Assembly (NCBI GenBank): GCA_020882975.1
Contig: JAHRFD010000006.1
Coordinates: 160,963-224,962 of the forward strand
Length of the DNA stretch: 64,000 nt
Direction of reading: 5' to 3'
Origin: Microcoleus sp. EPA2
GTDB lineage: Bacteria; Cyanobacteriota; Cyanobacteriia; Cyanobacteriales; Microcoleaceae
A program made the position numbers and the translations under genes. Numbering within the stretch: position 1 is the stretch's first letter; each line of letters begins with the position of its first letter. The notes beneath the pieces are model-generated. The model did no database searches. It worked only from the letters and a program-made list of their open reading frames with translations, and was not told the DNA's origin. Shown here in pieces: positions 19,439 to 28,142 of the stretch.

Positions 19439-20248
19439 ATGAATATTCATACCTTCTTGAGCCAAACCGAACGCCAACGGGTGAGCGATGGAGCCATTTT
19501 ACCCATCTTGAGCGGTTGCGAATCCTCTCTGAGGCAATTGGTGCTGCTCTTGCCACAATTGGGAGATTTCGACAGTCTTGAATATGCCTGGTGGCTGCGA
19601 CGGGACGCTCGACGGCTGGAATCGCAAGGGATAACAATTCGAGCTGTGGGAATTGGCGATCGCTCATCGGGTCAGCGATTCTGTAGTTATACAGGATTTC
19701 CTAGTGACTGTTTATTTGTAGATCCCACTGGTCAACTGCACCAAAAACTTGATCTGTATCCAGGTTTATCCTTACAAGTACCCGGTTTATCGGCCGCTGC
19801 GAATGCTTACTTCAATCTATTGTTCATGTGTGCGGGAATTGGTAGCCCCGGCACTTTGGCAGAAGTATTTCGAGGGTATCGAGGCGACGCCAGAGCACCT
19901 CAATTAATTGGTGATGATGAAGTTATCCAAGCTTTTCCTCTTCCTCCCCTCAGAGGTTCCACTTTCCGGTGGGCTGGCGGTAAGGGTTTCCAGCGTCCGT
20001 TTGAACTGGCAACCTTGCGGCTGCGGAATATGACAGAAGTGCTGAGTCATTGGAAAACCTATGTTCCAAATGCTGCTTATCTCACTCAGCGAGGCGCAAC
20101 TTTCTTGTTTGACGCTCAGAGAGATTTAGTCTACGAGCATCGAGATCGCGCCATTCTTGGTTTCGCTGCTGATATGAGCAATCCCCTGACGTTTCTATCA
20201 GAAATGGCGGCTGATGGAGACTCGCTTGGACATGACGATATGCACTAA
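19439..20248 (+). CDS. Peroxiredoxin-like (AhpC/TSA-related) protein
   Basis: A 269-residue protein that resembles the peroxiredoxin-like AhpC-TSA_2 group: a thioredoxin-like core with LVLLLPQLGDFDSLEYAWWL, an RLESQGITIRAVGIGD strand-helix and LFVDPTGQLHQKLDLYPG. The family acts on peroxides or as a thiol redox protein in some members. A reactive cysteine in the usual position is not obvious: the protein has SGCESSL at residues 25-31. Redox activity is therefore uncertain. No operon partner. Confidence 0.6.
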   Translation: MNIHTFLSQTERQRVSDGAILPILSGCESSLRQLVLLLPQLGDFDSLEYAWWLRRDARRLESQGITIRAVGIGDRSSGQRFCSYTGFPSDCLFVDPTGQLHQKLDLYPGLSLQVPGLSAAANAYFNLLFMCAGIGSPGTLAEVFRGYRGDARAPQLIGDDEVIQAFPLPPLRGSTFRWAGGKGFQRPFELATLRLRNMTEVLSHWKTYVPNAAYLTQRGATFLFDAQRDLVYEHRDRAILGFAADMSNPLTFLSEMAADGDSLGHDDMH

Positions 20249-20547
20249 CTAGCACACTTATTGCAGCTTGCAGGAGCAAACTATACCCTGTACTGCGAAG
20301 TAGTTTGAACTTGCGTCTTCAGATACTAAGAAAAGATATCCTTGATGCGGGTAAAGCACCGGTGTATCGAGGCGAGTGCGATCGCTCCCAACAACCCAAT
20401 TCTCTTAAGGTAAACCCGAACCAAAACCCAATCCGCCCACCATGCCCAAAGTCCCCGAATGCGATCGCTTTTATGCCCGGATGAGACGGTATTCTGAGTA
20501 ATGGCAACAAAAGCGATCGCCCTATAGAGAGATGAGCTTTGACGTTT

Positions 20548-20910
20548 ATGGCAAAACCCAAAAGGTATCCAAAAAATTGGCGAGAGATTGCGTTATCGGT
20601 GAAAGAAAGTGCGCTCTGGCGCTGTGCTAAGTGCAACCAACAATGCCTCAGACCCGGTAAACAAAGCGGCTTAACCAAATCCGAACGTTGTTCCTTAACT
20701 TTAACAGTGCACCACCGCAACCGGATACCAGAGGATAATCGCCCAGAAAACTTAATTGCTCTTTGTACCGCCTGCCACCTTTCTTATCACAATCGCGGTC
20801 AATCAAACGTCTCGCCTGGACAATTATCGCTGTTCCCCGATGATGGCATTGACTGGGATATGATGGATTGCTCTCTGGAATCGGCAATTGAAAATATCAA
20901 AGAATATTAA
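20548..20910 (+). CDS. HNH endonuclease-family protein
   Basis: A 120-residue protein with two CxxC zinc-binding knuckles (CAKCNQQC and CTAC) and the HNH core HHRNRIPEDNRPENLIALC, then CHLSYHNR. HNH proteins of this size cut DNA in phage, restriction and mobile-element contexts; the target is unknown. Start chosen at ATG 20548 (MAKPKRYPKNW) over a TTG nine bases upstream. The SMI1/KNR4 remnant at 20888 overlaps its end by 23 bp. Confidence 0.8.
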   Translation: MAKPKRYPKNWREIALSVKESALWRCAKCNQQCLRPGKQSGLTKSERCSLTLTVHHRNRIPEDNRPENLIALCTACHLSYHNRGQSNVSPGQLSLFPDDGIDWDMMDCSLESAIENIKEY

Positions 20911-21121
20911 AGAATTAGCAGAACTGCTTCAACCCTTGCAGCAAGAAGATAAAAATCTGCACGGAACACGCGCAGATTCTCACCAATACAAACTGAGGCC
21001 AACGCTTGCGGAAGCAGAGTTGCAGAGTTTCGAGCGGAAACATCAAATCAAGCTGCCCGAAGATTACCGTACCCAATTTATTTCTTTGAAGCTCCAGAAA
21101 TCCCGGCTCAACTTGAGTTAA
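20888..21121 (+). pseudogene. SMI1/KNR4-family fragment
   Basis: A 77-codon frame (TTG start). The region KLRPTLAEAELQSFERKH then KLPEDYRTQFISL is the N-terminal signature of SMI1/KNR4 (SUKH) proteins, normally 140-200 residues and often immunity proteins to nuclease toxins. The frame departs from the family right after this motif and ends. I regard it as a 3'-truncated gene. Its position directly after an HNH gene recalls toxin-immunity pairs, but the HNH protein here is not a secreted toxin. Confidence 0.5.
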
Positions 21122-21240
21122 ACGAAGACAGGATAGTTATTAAAATTAATCGTTTGCCTTTCATCTTAGCGTAACCTTGACATAGTTGCTCTTTGTAGGA
21201 AGCGCAAAGCAATCGGCACAAACCGAGATATTTTCCTTGA

Positions 21241-21294
21241 AAGGCAGTCTGTCCCCGCCATTTGGAGAAGGCAGTCTGTCCCCGTCATTTGGAG
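21241..21294. repeat. Two tandem 27-bp repeats upstream of the parM-like gene
   Basis: The unit AAGGCAGTCTGTCCCCG(C/T)C plus ATTTGGAG occurs at 21241-21267 and 21268-21294, differing at one base. It lies 100-150 bp upstream of the ParM-like gene, where the parC centromere of type II plasmid partition loci is usually found. Two copies is fewer than typical centromeres carry. Confidence 0.7.
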
Positions 21295-21392
21295 GGGGCT
21301 ATTTAAACTATCCTAAATCACCATAATTGGTGAGGTCAGACTTAAATAGAAGCCAATACTATCATTTTATAACGTAAGAAAATCCAGCGTTT

Positions 21393-23075
21393 ATGAAGAA
21401 AAAACCATCAATACCAGATGCGATTCTGGCTATAGATTTTGGCGGCTTATCTACTAGAGTTTTCTGCCAAAGCTCGCAAGCAGGCAGTAAAGCAAGCTCC
21501 TTTGTAATGGAATCGCAGGTGGGGCCGGTGAGCCAAGACATAGCCAATTGTTTCACAAAACCTAACCTTGCATCGGCATCTCCCGAAAATATCGCTTGGG
21601 TGGCAATTGGTAATGAATGTCGAGCCGTTGGCTACCTGGCAGCAGCGCAATTCAATGCTCATATCGGTTTGGCGGGACTGAAGTACAGTAGCGCTTTGTA
21701 CAAAGCTCTAGCAGCTTTGTGGGTGGTGTCGCGGAAGTTAGATTTAGGCAATCAATTCAGCGCTGGGATCTCCGTTTTCTTGCCCCCAGGTGAATTTAAT
21801 GACTCCAAACAATTTTTTGAGCTATTAAATCAATACTCTGCTTCATTTGAAACACCCACCGGCAAGCTATCCGTCACCCTGGACAAAACCCAAGCTTTGC
21901 AAGAAGGCGGCGGCATTGCTTTGATCCACAACAGCAATTTAGGTTCAGCCTTCAAGCAGCGGGTAACTGCCTTTGTGATGGTAGGATTTCGCAATGCTTC
22001 GGTAATAGTTTCGGCACGCGGTGCTGTCGGTAAGGGCAAAACTTCAGACTTAGGAATGGTAAGGTTGGTGGATCTAGTTCAAGAGCGAACCTCTAACTAC
22101 GATGCTTCCCGTTTGGCTTTATCAATCGCTCAAGCGGGCGTAAGCTACAACCGCCCTTACTTTTACCGAATTGCTCGGAATCGAGAGGAAACAGCTAAAG
22201 ATCGAGAAGTTGACCAATTGATTGAAGCAGTCAAGCTGTCTCGCTTCGACTACGCTCGAATGCTATCTCATTGGATTAATGAAGTGCTGCCGTCCGATTT
22301 AGATGAAATTGTATTTTGCGGGGGTACTTCTGAATATATGAAGCCAGAACTGCGAAATCAGTTTTCTCATTATTCGCTGTCTTGGCACGCAGGTATAACA
22401 GTGCCAAAAACGCTCGATCCTGATGGCTTAGGTTGCCGCATAGCTGATGTTTATGGACTATTTTCTTACTTCAAATCTCAGTTTGAGGTACTGAGGCAAA
22501 GGTCTGTTGCCGCAACTTCTCAGAGGGCAGAAGATACAACTTCCACTTCAGGAGATGCTCCAGTCCCTCCGACTGATATACAGAGTGTAAAAGAATGTGC
22601 TGAACAATCTACCAAGCCAAAATCTGAACAATCTACCAAGCCAAAATCTGAACACTCTACTCAGCCAAAATCCGAGAAACCTACTCAATTAAAATTTGAG
22701 CAATTTACTCACGCTAAATCCGAGCTATCTACTGAACAAAAATTTGAGAAACCCGCCGAACAAAAGACTGAAGATATTACTGAACAAAAATTTGAGGAAC
22801 CCGCCGAACAAAAGACTGAAGATATTACTGAACAAAAATTTGAGGAACCCACTGAACAAAAGACTGAAGATATTACTGAACAAAACACGGAAATTGCCGC
22901 TCAACAAAAGGCTGATTTAAGTATCAAAGATAGCAGCTTAGATGCTTCTGATGAATTGAGTGATGAGTCGAATACAGAACCTTCATTAGAGGAATCTGAA
23001 TCAAACTTAGATGCAGCCCTCTTATTGGGAGGGCCCTACCGAGGTTCTGGAAAGAAGGTGAGAAATTATGCCTAG
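21393..23075 (+). CDS. ParM-like actin-family plasmid segregation protein with a repeat tail
   Basis: A 560-residue protein. Residues about 8-370 form an actin-like ATPase core: phosphate-1 motif ILAIDFGGLSTRVF, and EIVFCGGTSEYMK as the adenosine motif. ParM-type filaments push plasmid copies apart. From about residue 404 the protein carries some thirteen tandem 8-residue repeats of the form E-x-x-T-x-x-K-x (EQSTKPKS, EKPAEQKT, EDITEQKF), encoded by 24- and 48-bp DNA repeats (22602-22913). A short acidic end follows. The next gene overlaps by 8 bp and is probably the partner adaptor. The tail is unusual for ParM and is likely disordered. Confidence 0.75.
   Translation: MKKKPSIPDAILAIDFGGLSTRVFCQSSQAGSKASSFVMESQVGPVSQDIANCFTKPNLASASPENIAWVAIGNECRAVGYLAAAQFNAHIGLAGLKYSSALYKALAALWVVSRKLDLGNQFSAGISVFLPPGEFNDSKQFFELLNQYSASFETPTGKLSVTLDKTQALQEGGGIALIHNSNLGSAFKQRVTAFVMVGFRNASVIVSARGAVGKGKTSDLGMVRLVDLVQERTSNYDASRLALSIAQAGVSYNRPYFYRIARNREETAKDREVDQLIEAVKLSRFDYARMLSHWINEVLPSDLDEIVFCGGTSEYMKPELRNQFSHYSLSWHAGITVPKTLDPDGLGCRIADVYGLFSYFKSQFEVLRQRSVAATSQRAEDTTSTSGDAPVPPTDIQSVKECAEQSTKPKSEQSTKPKSEHSTQPKSEKPTQLKFEQFTHAKSELSTEQKFEKPAEQKTEDITEQKFEEPAEQKTEDITEQKFEEPTEQKTEDITEQNTEIAAQQKADLSIKDSSLDASDELSDESNTEPSLEESESNLDAALLLGGPYRGSGKKVRNYA
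22602..22913 (+). repeat. Coding tandem repeats, 24-bp unit (13 copies, partly 48-bp higher order)
   Basis: Thirteen 24-bp units inside the ParM-like gene each encode one octapeptide. From about 22734 the units alternate in pairs, giving an almost perfect 48-bp repeat of three copies (EPAEQKTEDITEQKFE). High DNA identity of the last copies points to recent expansion by slippage or unequal recombination. Confidence 0.85.
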
Positions 23076-23580
23076 AAAACGCTACAAGGAATTTTGCTGG
23101 CGCTGTCAAGTTTTGCCAGATTCCGAAGACGCTATCTTGCTGTCTTACCTGCAAAATCATCCTTTTTTTAGTTTAAAGGAAACGATTTTACCTCTGATAA
23201 AAGCGCGGTGGCTGTTAGCAGCTTTACGCAATAGCGGTAATCATTCTAGTACAGACTTAGAGTATTTGAGGCGAGAAAGCATTAATTTTTTGCTCAGACA
23301 GATAGATGAAGTTTGCCGAGATGTGGGATTTAACTGTACCGAGTTAGGAGCAATTGCCCCTGGTATTTCTTCGGGTTTAATTCCTTTAGCTACTTTCTCT
23401 CACTTGTCGAATCCAGGTGCATCTATTGCTACGGAATTAACTACCACTGAGTGTTCAAAGCCAGCAAGTTTATCCGAAGAAAAAGAACCAGAGGACTTTG
23501 CGGGAGAAGTTGAGTTTGAAAACAGCGCATTTAACTTAGCTGGTTTCGATCCCGCAATGGTCGGGCCTAGCTTTAGTTAA
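23068..23580 (+). CDS. Hypothetical protein coupled to the ParM-like gene
   Basis: A 170-residue protein overlapping parM by 8 bp. It starts MPRKRYKEFCWRCQVLPDSE, is basic and helical in its first 90 residues (LKETILPLIKARWLLAALRN) and acidic and flexible at the end. I do not recognise it. By gene order it is the best candidate for the DNA-binding adaptor (ParR role) that links the filament to the centromere; that is inference only. Confidence 0.6.
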   Translation: MPRKRYKEFCWRCQVLPDSEDAILLSYLQNHPFFSLKETILPLIKARWLLAALRNSGNHSSTDLEYLRRESINFLLRQIDEVCRDVGFNCTELGAIAPGISSGLIPLATFSHLSNPGASIATELTTTECSKPASLSEEKEPEDFAGEVEFENSAFNLAGFDPAMVGPSFS

Positions 23581-23623
23581 AAATTATTAAGTCTTTAATA
23601 GGCATCCAGCAAGGAGGAATGAA

Positions 23624-24421
23624 ATGACTAACATGATTCACTTGGTTGACGGCGAGAAAGGTGGCGTTGGCAAGTCGATGCTAACTCGGCTTCTGGTTGA
23701 ATTCAATCAGAAGTATGAACTACTGTACACCTTAATTGATGGCGATTTTCAAAATCCTGACGTGCAGCAGCGCTATCCTGAACACAATGCAAAAATCGTA
23801 GCTTTAGTTGAGGATGAAGAGAAGTTTTTCGAGATCGACATTATTTTTGAAACGGCAGTGGAGACTCCTGTTATTGTCAATTTACCAGCACGGGTTTACG
23901 GCATTATCAACAAATGGATTGACGAAGCTAATTTAACTTCTCCTGATTTTAAAGAGCAGTCAGGAGTTGATGTTTGCAAGTGGTTTATTTGCGGCGGCAC
24001 GACTGACAGCATTGAAATGTTTATTGACTCTTTCAACTACTTTGAAGGTAAGCTCAATCACATTTTTGTCCGTAATTTTGGAGTTTGCAAAGATTGGTCG
24101 CACGTACAAAGCCATAAGGAAATGAACAAGCTCATTAATAATTACCGAATTCCTGTCGTAGACTTGCCGGCGCTGAGTGCAAGAGAGCGCAAGTTTATTG
24201 ATACGAAGCGGTTGTCATTTTCTCAAGCAATGAAACACTCTGAATTCTTCTTGATTAGTCAGCAGCGATTGCATACTTTTCTGGAAGACTGTTTCCGTCT
24301 CATAGAAGATGTAGGTTTGTTTAACAACGCACCCAATCGCAATAAAAAAGAAGTTATCGGTGCCTACGAACGAAAAATAAATGAGGAAATGCAGATAGAA
24401 AATGAGCAGCCAAATGAGTAA
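23624..24421 (+). CDS. ParA/MobD-like P-loop ATPase
   Basis: A 265-residue protein with a deviant Walker A motif GEKGGVGKSMLTRLLVEF (residues 9-26) typical of the ParA/MinD/CobQ superfamily and LIDGDFQNPDVQQRYP just after it. It resembles the MobD-like ATPases carried by cyanobacterial plasmids. It probably helps position or mobilise DNA. AAGGAGG lies 7-13 bases before the ATG. It follows the ParM pair by 43 bp and is likely in the same transcription unit. Confidence 0.78.
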   Translation: MTNMIHLVDGEKGGVGKSMLTRLLVEFNQKYELLYTLIDGDFQNPDVQQRYPEHNAKIVALVEDEEKFFEIDIIFETAVETPVIVNLPARVYGIINKWIDEANLTSPDFKEQSGVDVCKWFICGGTTDSIEMFIDSFNYFEGKLNHIFVRNFGVCKDWSHVQSHKEMNKLINNYRIPVVDLPALSARERKFIDTKRLSFSQAMKHSEFFLISQQRLHTFLEDCFRLIEDVGLFNNAPNRNKKEVIGAYERKINEEMQIENEQPNE

Positions 24422-24897
24422 CAAAATAAGCAACAGGTTGTAAAGTCTCAGGAGGCTGTAATTTGTAAAAAAGGTATCGTAAGCTTTTAAGAATCTAAAT
24501 TAAGGCTTACGCACAGACTCTACTGATAGGGTGTGCCGAAACCAGCCCGCTGGCTGAGTGCAATCAACGCAGTTGTGTTATCCCAAGCGTTGGATCTTAG
24601 CAATAAACGTTGTTTATTGCGTTTAAACTCTGAAAGTAAGAAGATTGATCGATCGCCCGCTACGAGATTTCCTGGGTTTCAAAAACTTCTTCACCATTCC
24701 TGAGCGGGTTGAGTGTACCAAAACGCATCTTACTACTACAGGTAGTGTCTAAACCGATAATTTGCGTCCAGGACTGTAAATTTTAGAGTCAATGCGTGAT
24801 GAACTCGTTATGGGACGGACAAAATGTGAGCTCAGACTATAGAAGGCGCGATGCAGAACAGCATAAAGATTAGGATTTTGATTAGGTAGGAGGTTAA
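24422..24897. other. Intergenic stretch without a gene
   Basis: 476 bp with no supported gene. A weak inverted repeat CGTAAGC (24478-24484) / GCTTACG (24505-24511) after the ParA/MobD-like gene could be a terminator, but it lacks a T-run. The AGGAGG at 24889-24894 is the ribosome binding site for the next gene. Confidence 0.5.
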
Positions 24898-26019
24898 ATG
24901 TCCGATCGACTTTTAGAAGAACTTTCCGAAGTTGACTCTGAAGAGTTTGGCGAGATATTGGAAACGCCAAGGGAACAGGGCAGACTTAATAATACCAAAA
25001 ATAATTCCATACAATCCGCTGAAAATTCGCAAAGTTTGTCCGATTCTCCAGATACATTCCCAGAAGATGCAGTAGAAGAAAAGTTGAAATCAGATGGGAG
25101 TAAGCTAAATGAAGAGGAGTTTTGGGAACTCATAGACGATGATTCGAGGGAAAGAGAAGCTCTGAACAGAGATCCTTTATCGGCCCCTCCCATGTACGAG
25201 AGAGATACTGAGTCACTAATTAGCCAGGTACTCAAGGGAAAAGACTCCAAATTTCGCTCTCATGTCATTCAGACAGCTTACCGATACGGCCTCAATAAAA
25301 ATGACCCACTTTTTATCGTATTACTGGCGACAGGTCAACTCGAACTACTGTTAGAAAAAAAACCGCAAGAAATTGACCAGTTTTTCAAGAATTGGCAATC
25401 TCAATGGCAAGGTGATTTGAAAGATTCTCAAGCTGTTATTTCTCAAGAACTGGAACAAGTTCGCCAGCTTACTGAAAATTGGGAAAAAGAAAGCAGGGAG
25501 TTTTTAGAACGGCAGGGAAAAGCGGCTGTTAAGGTGCAACATCGCCACATTTCCAACTCAGTTTACACCCTGGTGCGACAAGCAGCTTTAGAGAAAGTTG
25601 CTCACGATATTTGGTCGGTGATTTTTGGGAGCGGGGTGGTGTTAGGGGCGATGGCGATCGGCGCGTTTATCGGGTTAGCGCTGCCCCGGTTCATTCCAGC
25701 GCCTGAACTCGACCCAAAAGGGCCGCGCCAGCTCACTTTAGAACAAGCCGTAGCGCTCGAATGGGGGCTGAGCAAAGAGGGTCAGTTTGCTCGCAAGAAC
25801 GCGGATACAATTCAGTGGGCAACCAGCAATGAAGGAAAATATGCTCGCCAATTTATGAGCTGGAATCAAGCTTTGTTGAGCGAGAAAGGTGGCAAAAAAC
25901 TGTGTGAAACTGAGATAAATCGATTGGGGGTGACGCTGACAGTAGAAGGTAAACCTGCACAAAAAGGATTTTGTACTTTGTGGATTCGCTCCCCTCAAGA
26001 ACGACAGTTTGTTCCTTGA
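24898..26019 (+). CDS. Plasmid-type membrane-anchored hypothetical protein (DUF6753-like)
   Basis: A 373-residue protein. The first 105 residues are acidic and low in complexity. A helical region follows (TESLISQVLKGKDSKFRSHVIQTAYRYG, then FKNWQSQWQGDLKDSQAVIS). One membrane helix lies at about residues 241-262 (VIFGSGVVLGAMAIGAFIGL). A C-terminal domain has two cysteines (KKLCETEINRLG and KGFCTLWI). This layout resembles a family found on cyanobacterial plasmids (DUF6753 by memory, not verified). Function unknown. Two serial TM-anchored plasmid genes downstream of ParA suggests a conjugation or partition accessory role. Confidence 0.55.
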   Translation: MSDRLLEELSEVDSEEFGEILETPREQGRLNNTKNNSIQSAENSQSLSDSPDTFPEDAVEEKLKSDGSKLNEEEFWELIDDDSREREALNRDPLSAPPMYERDTESLISQVLKGKDSKFRSHVIQTAYRYGLNKNDPLFIVLLATGQLELLLEKKPQEIDQFFKNWQSQWQGDLKDSQAVISQELEQVRQLTENWEKESREFLERQGKAAVKVQHRHISNSVYTLVRQAALEKVAHDIWSVIFGSGVVLGAMAIGAFIGLALPRFIPAPELDPKGPRQLTLEQAVALEWGLSKEGQFARKNADTIQWATSNEGKYARQFMSWNQALLSEKGGKKLCETEINRLGVTLTVEGKPAQKGFCTLWIRSPQERQFVP

Positions 26020-26077
26020 GGGCAAATACTAAAGTCTTGAGTGGGATGTAAATAAGTTAGCTTAACAGGAGAAATCT

Positions 26078-26500
26078 ATGATTGCCAATTTGAACAATCA
26101 GCCGTTACCTGACCAAAATCAGAAGCAAGTGCAGTCGCAAATATCGGGTGTTTTAGTTGCACTAAACGACCCATTCGATGAGATGGTTTGGGATTACTGT
26201 TTGAGTCAAACATACCCAATATCGGAACAGATTAAGATTGTACTGAGTGCTTTCTGGGGACCGTTTGCTGCCAAAAATGCTAGCAAGTGTCCTGAGCGAG
26301 TGCGAGCAATAGCTTGTTATTCACTGCAACAATTAGCAGCTCAACAAAAATTGATTGACTCAGTGTTTGAACTATCAAGTGAATCAACTAAAATTTCCGA
26401 AGTTATTGCTGTTATCAAAAAGAAGAATAGTTGTGAGGCACTCAATCAAGTTTGTGTCTATCCTCAATCTGTTCTAAATACTGCAATTCGGTGGGAGTAA
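26078..26500 (+). CDS. Hypothetical helical protein
   Basis: A 140-residue protein (starts MIANLNNQPLPDQNQKQVQS), mostly helical, no recognised domain, no membrane segment. A good ribosome binding site (ACAGGAG) precedes the ATG. It follows the DUF6753-like gene by 58 bp and probably shares its transcript. Its last 59 bp overlap, tail to tail, the end of the ParB-like gene on the other strand, which implies that one of the two ends was trimmed or shifted by rearrangement. Confidence 0.55.
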   Translation: MIANLNNQPLPDQNQKQVQSQISGVLVALNDPFDEMVWDYCLSQTYPISEQIKIVLSAFWGPFAAKNASKCPERVRAIACYSLQQLAAQQKLIDSVFELSSESTKISEVIAVIKKKNSCEALNQVCVYPQSVLNTAIRWE

Positions 26501-27632
26501 GAACCGTTGCTCTTTCTAACAAGTTCAGAATTTCGACTTCAAAGGGATCTAGATTTCCTAATTTGTGAAGTCGGCCAGTGCGATCGCAAATTTCTTGAAG
26601 TCCCGGTTGATTTTCGAGCGGTACAGCAGTAAGAGCTGAGTGTTTGAAGGTATGCAAATTCATGGCAAGAGTAGGGATGTGCCGCATCCACACGGTAGCC
26701 GTTTTCTCGCCCACTGACTGAATGCGCCCCAACCGACCGTTAACGTCCTGGCGATCGGGCGCGTACACTTCCACTAAGGCACCCATTTTGAGCGTCAGGT
26801 GGTGAGCGATAGCAGGTTTATCTTCAGGCTTTACCGAACGGCACCGCCCCTGTAAAGTTTTGGCAACTTGAGCCGGACGACTGCGAGCATCCGAAGCCAA
26901 AGCAAGAACTTCCTTCTTTGTCAGCCCAGCAGAGCGGTTAAGAATCTTCCACTTCACATCTTCTCCTCCAAGAGAACTGAGGGCATCCACAGCTTGAGTA
27001 AATTTGGCATCCCGGTAAATCGTCCTAGGGGAAGCTTTGAACCGTTCTCCCAACTCTCGTGCTGTTTTGTCTGTCAAGCTGCCATTTTGACAGCTTGCTC
27101 CTTCTGGCACTGTTTTGTCTGTCAAGTGGTCATTTTGACAGCTTGCCTCCTCTGGCGCTGTTTTGTCTGTCAAGCTGACATTTTGACAGTTTGCCAAACG
27201 CTTGCCCCCGTGAGATTGCTTGGTTAGCTCGTACCACGTGCCGCGCAGGTAACTAACAGATTCGGGTGTCAGGTTGCGACGCCCTAGTTGGTTGCCAATC
27301 ATCCAAACCTTGACTGCATTCCGGCTATCGAAAGACATCTCTACAGTTTGGTAGGGGATGCTATGCGCGGTACAAATAGAATACCTGTTGTGACCGTCGA
27401 TGAGAAGCTTTTTTTCCGCCCAGACTACTAGCGGGTTGAGACATCCTTCCTCTAGAATACTGGCTTGCAGGGCTGCTTTTTCGCCCTTACTTAGGGGAGG
27501 GATGAGGGATTGGAATTCAGAGTCTATCCGCAGTTCTTCCGCAACGGAGGAGGTGTACACACCAACACCCCCTGGCAAAACGATTAACGGTTGTTGCTCT
27601 TGATTGTCGGCTTCTGATTGCATTTGACGCAT
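26442..27632 (-). CDS. ParB-like protein with internal tandem repeats
   Basis: A 396-residue ParB/RepB/Spo0J-type protein. Residues about 45-100 form the ParB N-terminal nuclease-like/CTPase fold (LQASILEEGCLNPLVVW, LLIDGHNRYSI). Residues 150-200 hold three tandem 16-residue repeats of the type CQNxxLTDKTxPExAS, inserted just before a helix-turn-helix region (LGERFKASPRTIYRDAKF). The last third includes a small SH3-like segment (LTLKMGALVEVYAPDRQDVNG) and a helical end. It probably binds a centromere for the plasmid-like segment. The repeat DNA itself contains inverted repeats, listed separately. Divergent from the small gene at 27802. Confidence 0.75.
   Translation of the reverse strand: MRQMQSEADNQEQQPLIVLPGGVGVYTSSVAEELRIDSEFQSLIPPLSKGEKAALQASILEEGCLNPLVVWAEKKLLIDGHNRYSICTAHSIPYQTVEMSFDSRNAVKVWMIGNQLGRRNLTPESVSYLRGTWYELTKQSHGGKRLANCQNVSLTDKTAPEEASCQNDHLTDKTVPEGASCQNGSLTDKTARELGERFKASPRTIYRDAKFTQAVDALSSLGGEDVKWKILNRSAGLTKKEVLALASDARSRPAQVAKTLQGRCRSVKPEDKPAIAHHLTLKMGALVEVYAPDRQDVNGRLGRIQSVGEKTATVWMRHIPTLAMNLHTFKHSALTAVPLENQPGLQEICDRTGRLHKLGNLDPFEVEILNLLERATVLTPTELQYLEQIEDRHKLD
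27063..27199 (-). repeat. Three 48-bp tandem repeats inside the ParB-like gene
   Basis: Unit of 48 bp repeated nearly three times; each copy contains CTGTCAA, about 7-9 spacer bases, then TTGACAG, an inverted repeat with 7-bp arms. The repeats keep frame and encode the CQNxxLTDKT peptides. They resemble iterons or a centromere placed inside the gene of its own binding protein. Confidence 0.8.
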
Positions 27633-27801
27633 TCCTGACTCGCTTGTCTCATGCCAGTCGCGCCCGCGCTGACTATTGTACGCAGCTTATGGCTAGGCGC
27701 GGGCTGAATTTTCGTTTAATTATTCAACGATAACATAGCGACTGTCGAAAACCGTCAAGAAAATGCGAAAATAGTTGAAAAAGGGAAACGTTATCGACGC
27801 T

Positions 27802-28035
27802 ATGCCACCTAGTAAAGGAATCCAGCCTCATCCCAACTCGTTAGCCAATCTCAACCGCTCAGGCGGGCAACCTCGCTATGAAGAACCCAAGAAGCAAAGG
27901 AATATCCAGGTAACGTCGGTGGGATGGGAGGGAATTCGCGCGATCGCCATTGAACGCGGATTGAGTCTCAACGAGTTGATAGAACAGATTGGCCGGGGTC
28001 TGATTCCCCTTGGCAATGGTGAAAAAAGTAACTAA
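27802..28035 (+). CDS. Small basic protein, possibly ribbon-helix-helix type
   Basis: A 77-residue protein starting MPPSKGIQPHPNSLANLNR. The segment RNIQVTSVGWEGIRAIAIERGLSLNELIEQIGRG reads as a beta-strand followed by two helices, the layout of ribbon-helix-helix DNA-binding proteins and of small plasmid regulators. It is divergent from the ParB-like gene across 169 bp that contain inverted motifs (CGATAAC/GTTATCG and ATAGCG/CGCTAT), a plausible shared operator. Start ATG 27802 preferred over a TTG 27 bases upstream. Confidence 0.6.
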   Translation: MPPSKGIQPHPNSLANLNRSGGQPRYEEPKKQRNIQVTSVGWEGIRAIAIERGLSLNELIEQIGRGLIPLGNGEKSN

Positions 28036-28142
28036 TCGCCAGATATGGAAAGGGAGGTTAGATAAAAAAACTTTCTATCAAATCGTTACCATAAGTTGTT
28101 TTGAAATAAAAGACTAATTGGCTTGTTGATTCCCCGAGCGTG

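Noticed and set aside
19439..20248. Assignment as a typical 2-Cys peroxiredoxin
   Set aside because: The fold pattern fits the peroxiredoxin-like group, but the usual P-x-x-x-T-x-x-C active site is not visible.
22602..22913. Possible CRISPR array in the ParM-like gene
   Set aside because: Direct coding repeats without spacers.
27063..27199. Possible CRISPR array
   Set aside because: The 48-bp units are contiguous with no variable spacers and are in-frame coding repeats; no cas genes in the window.
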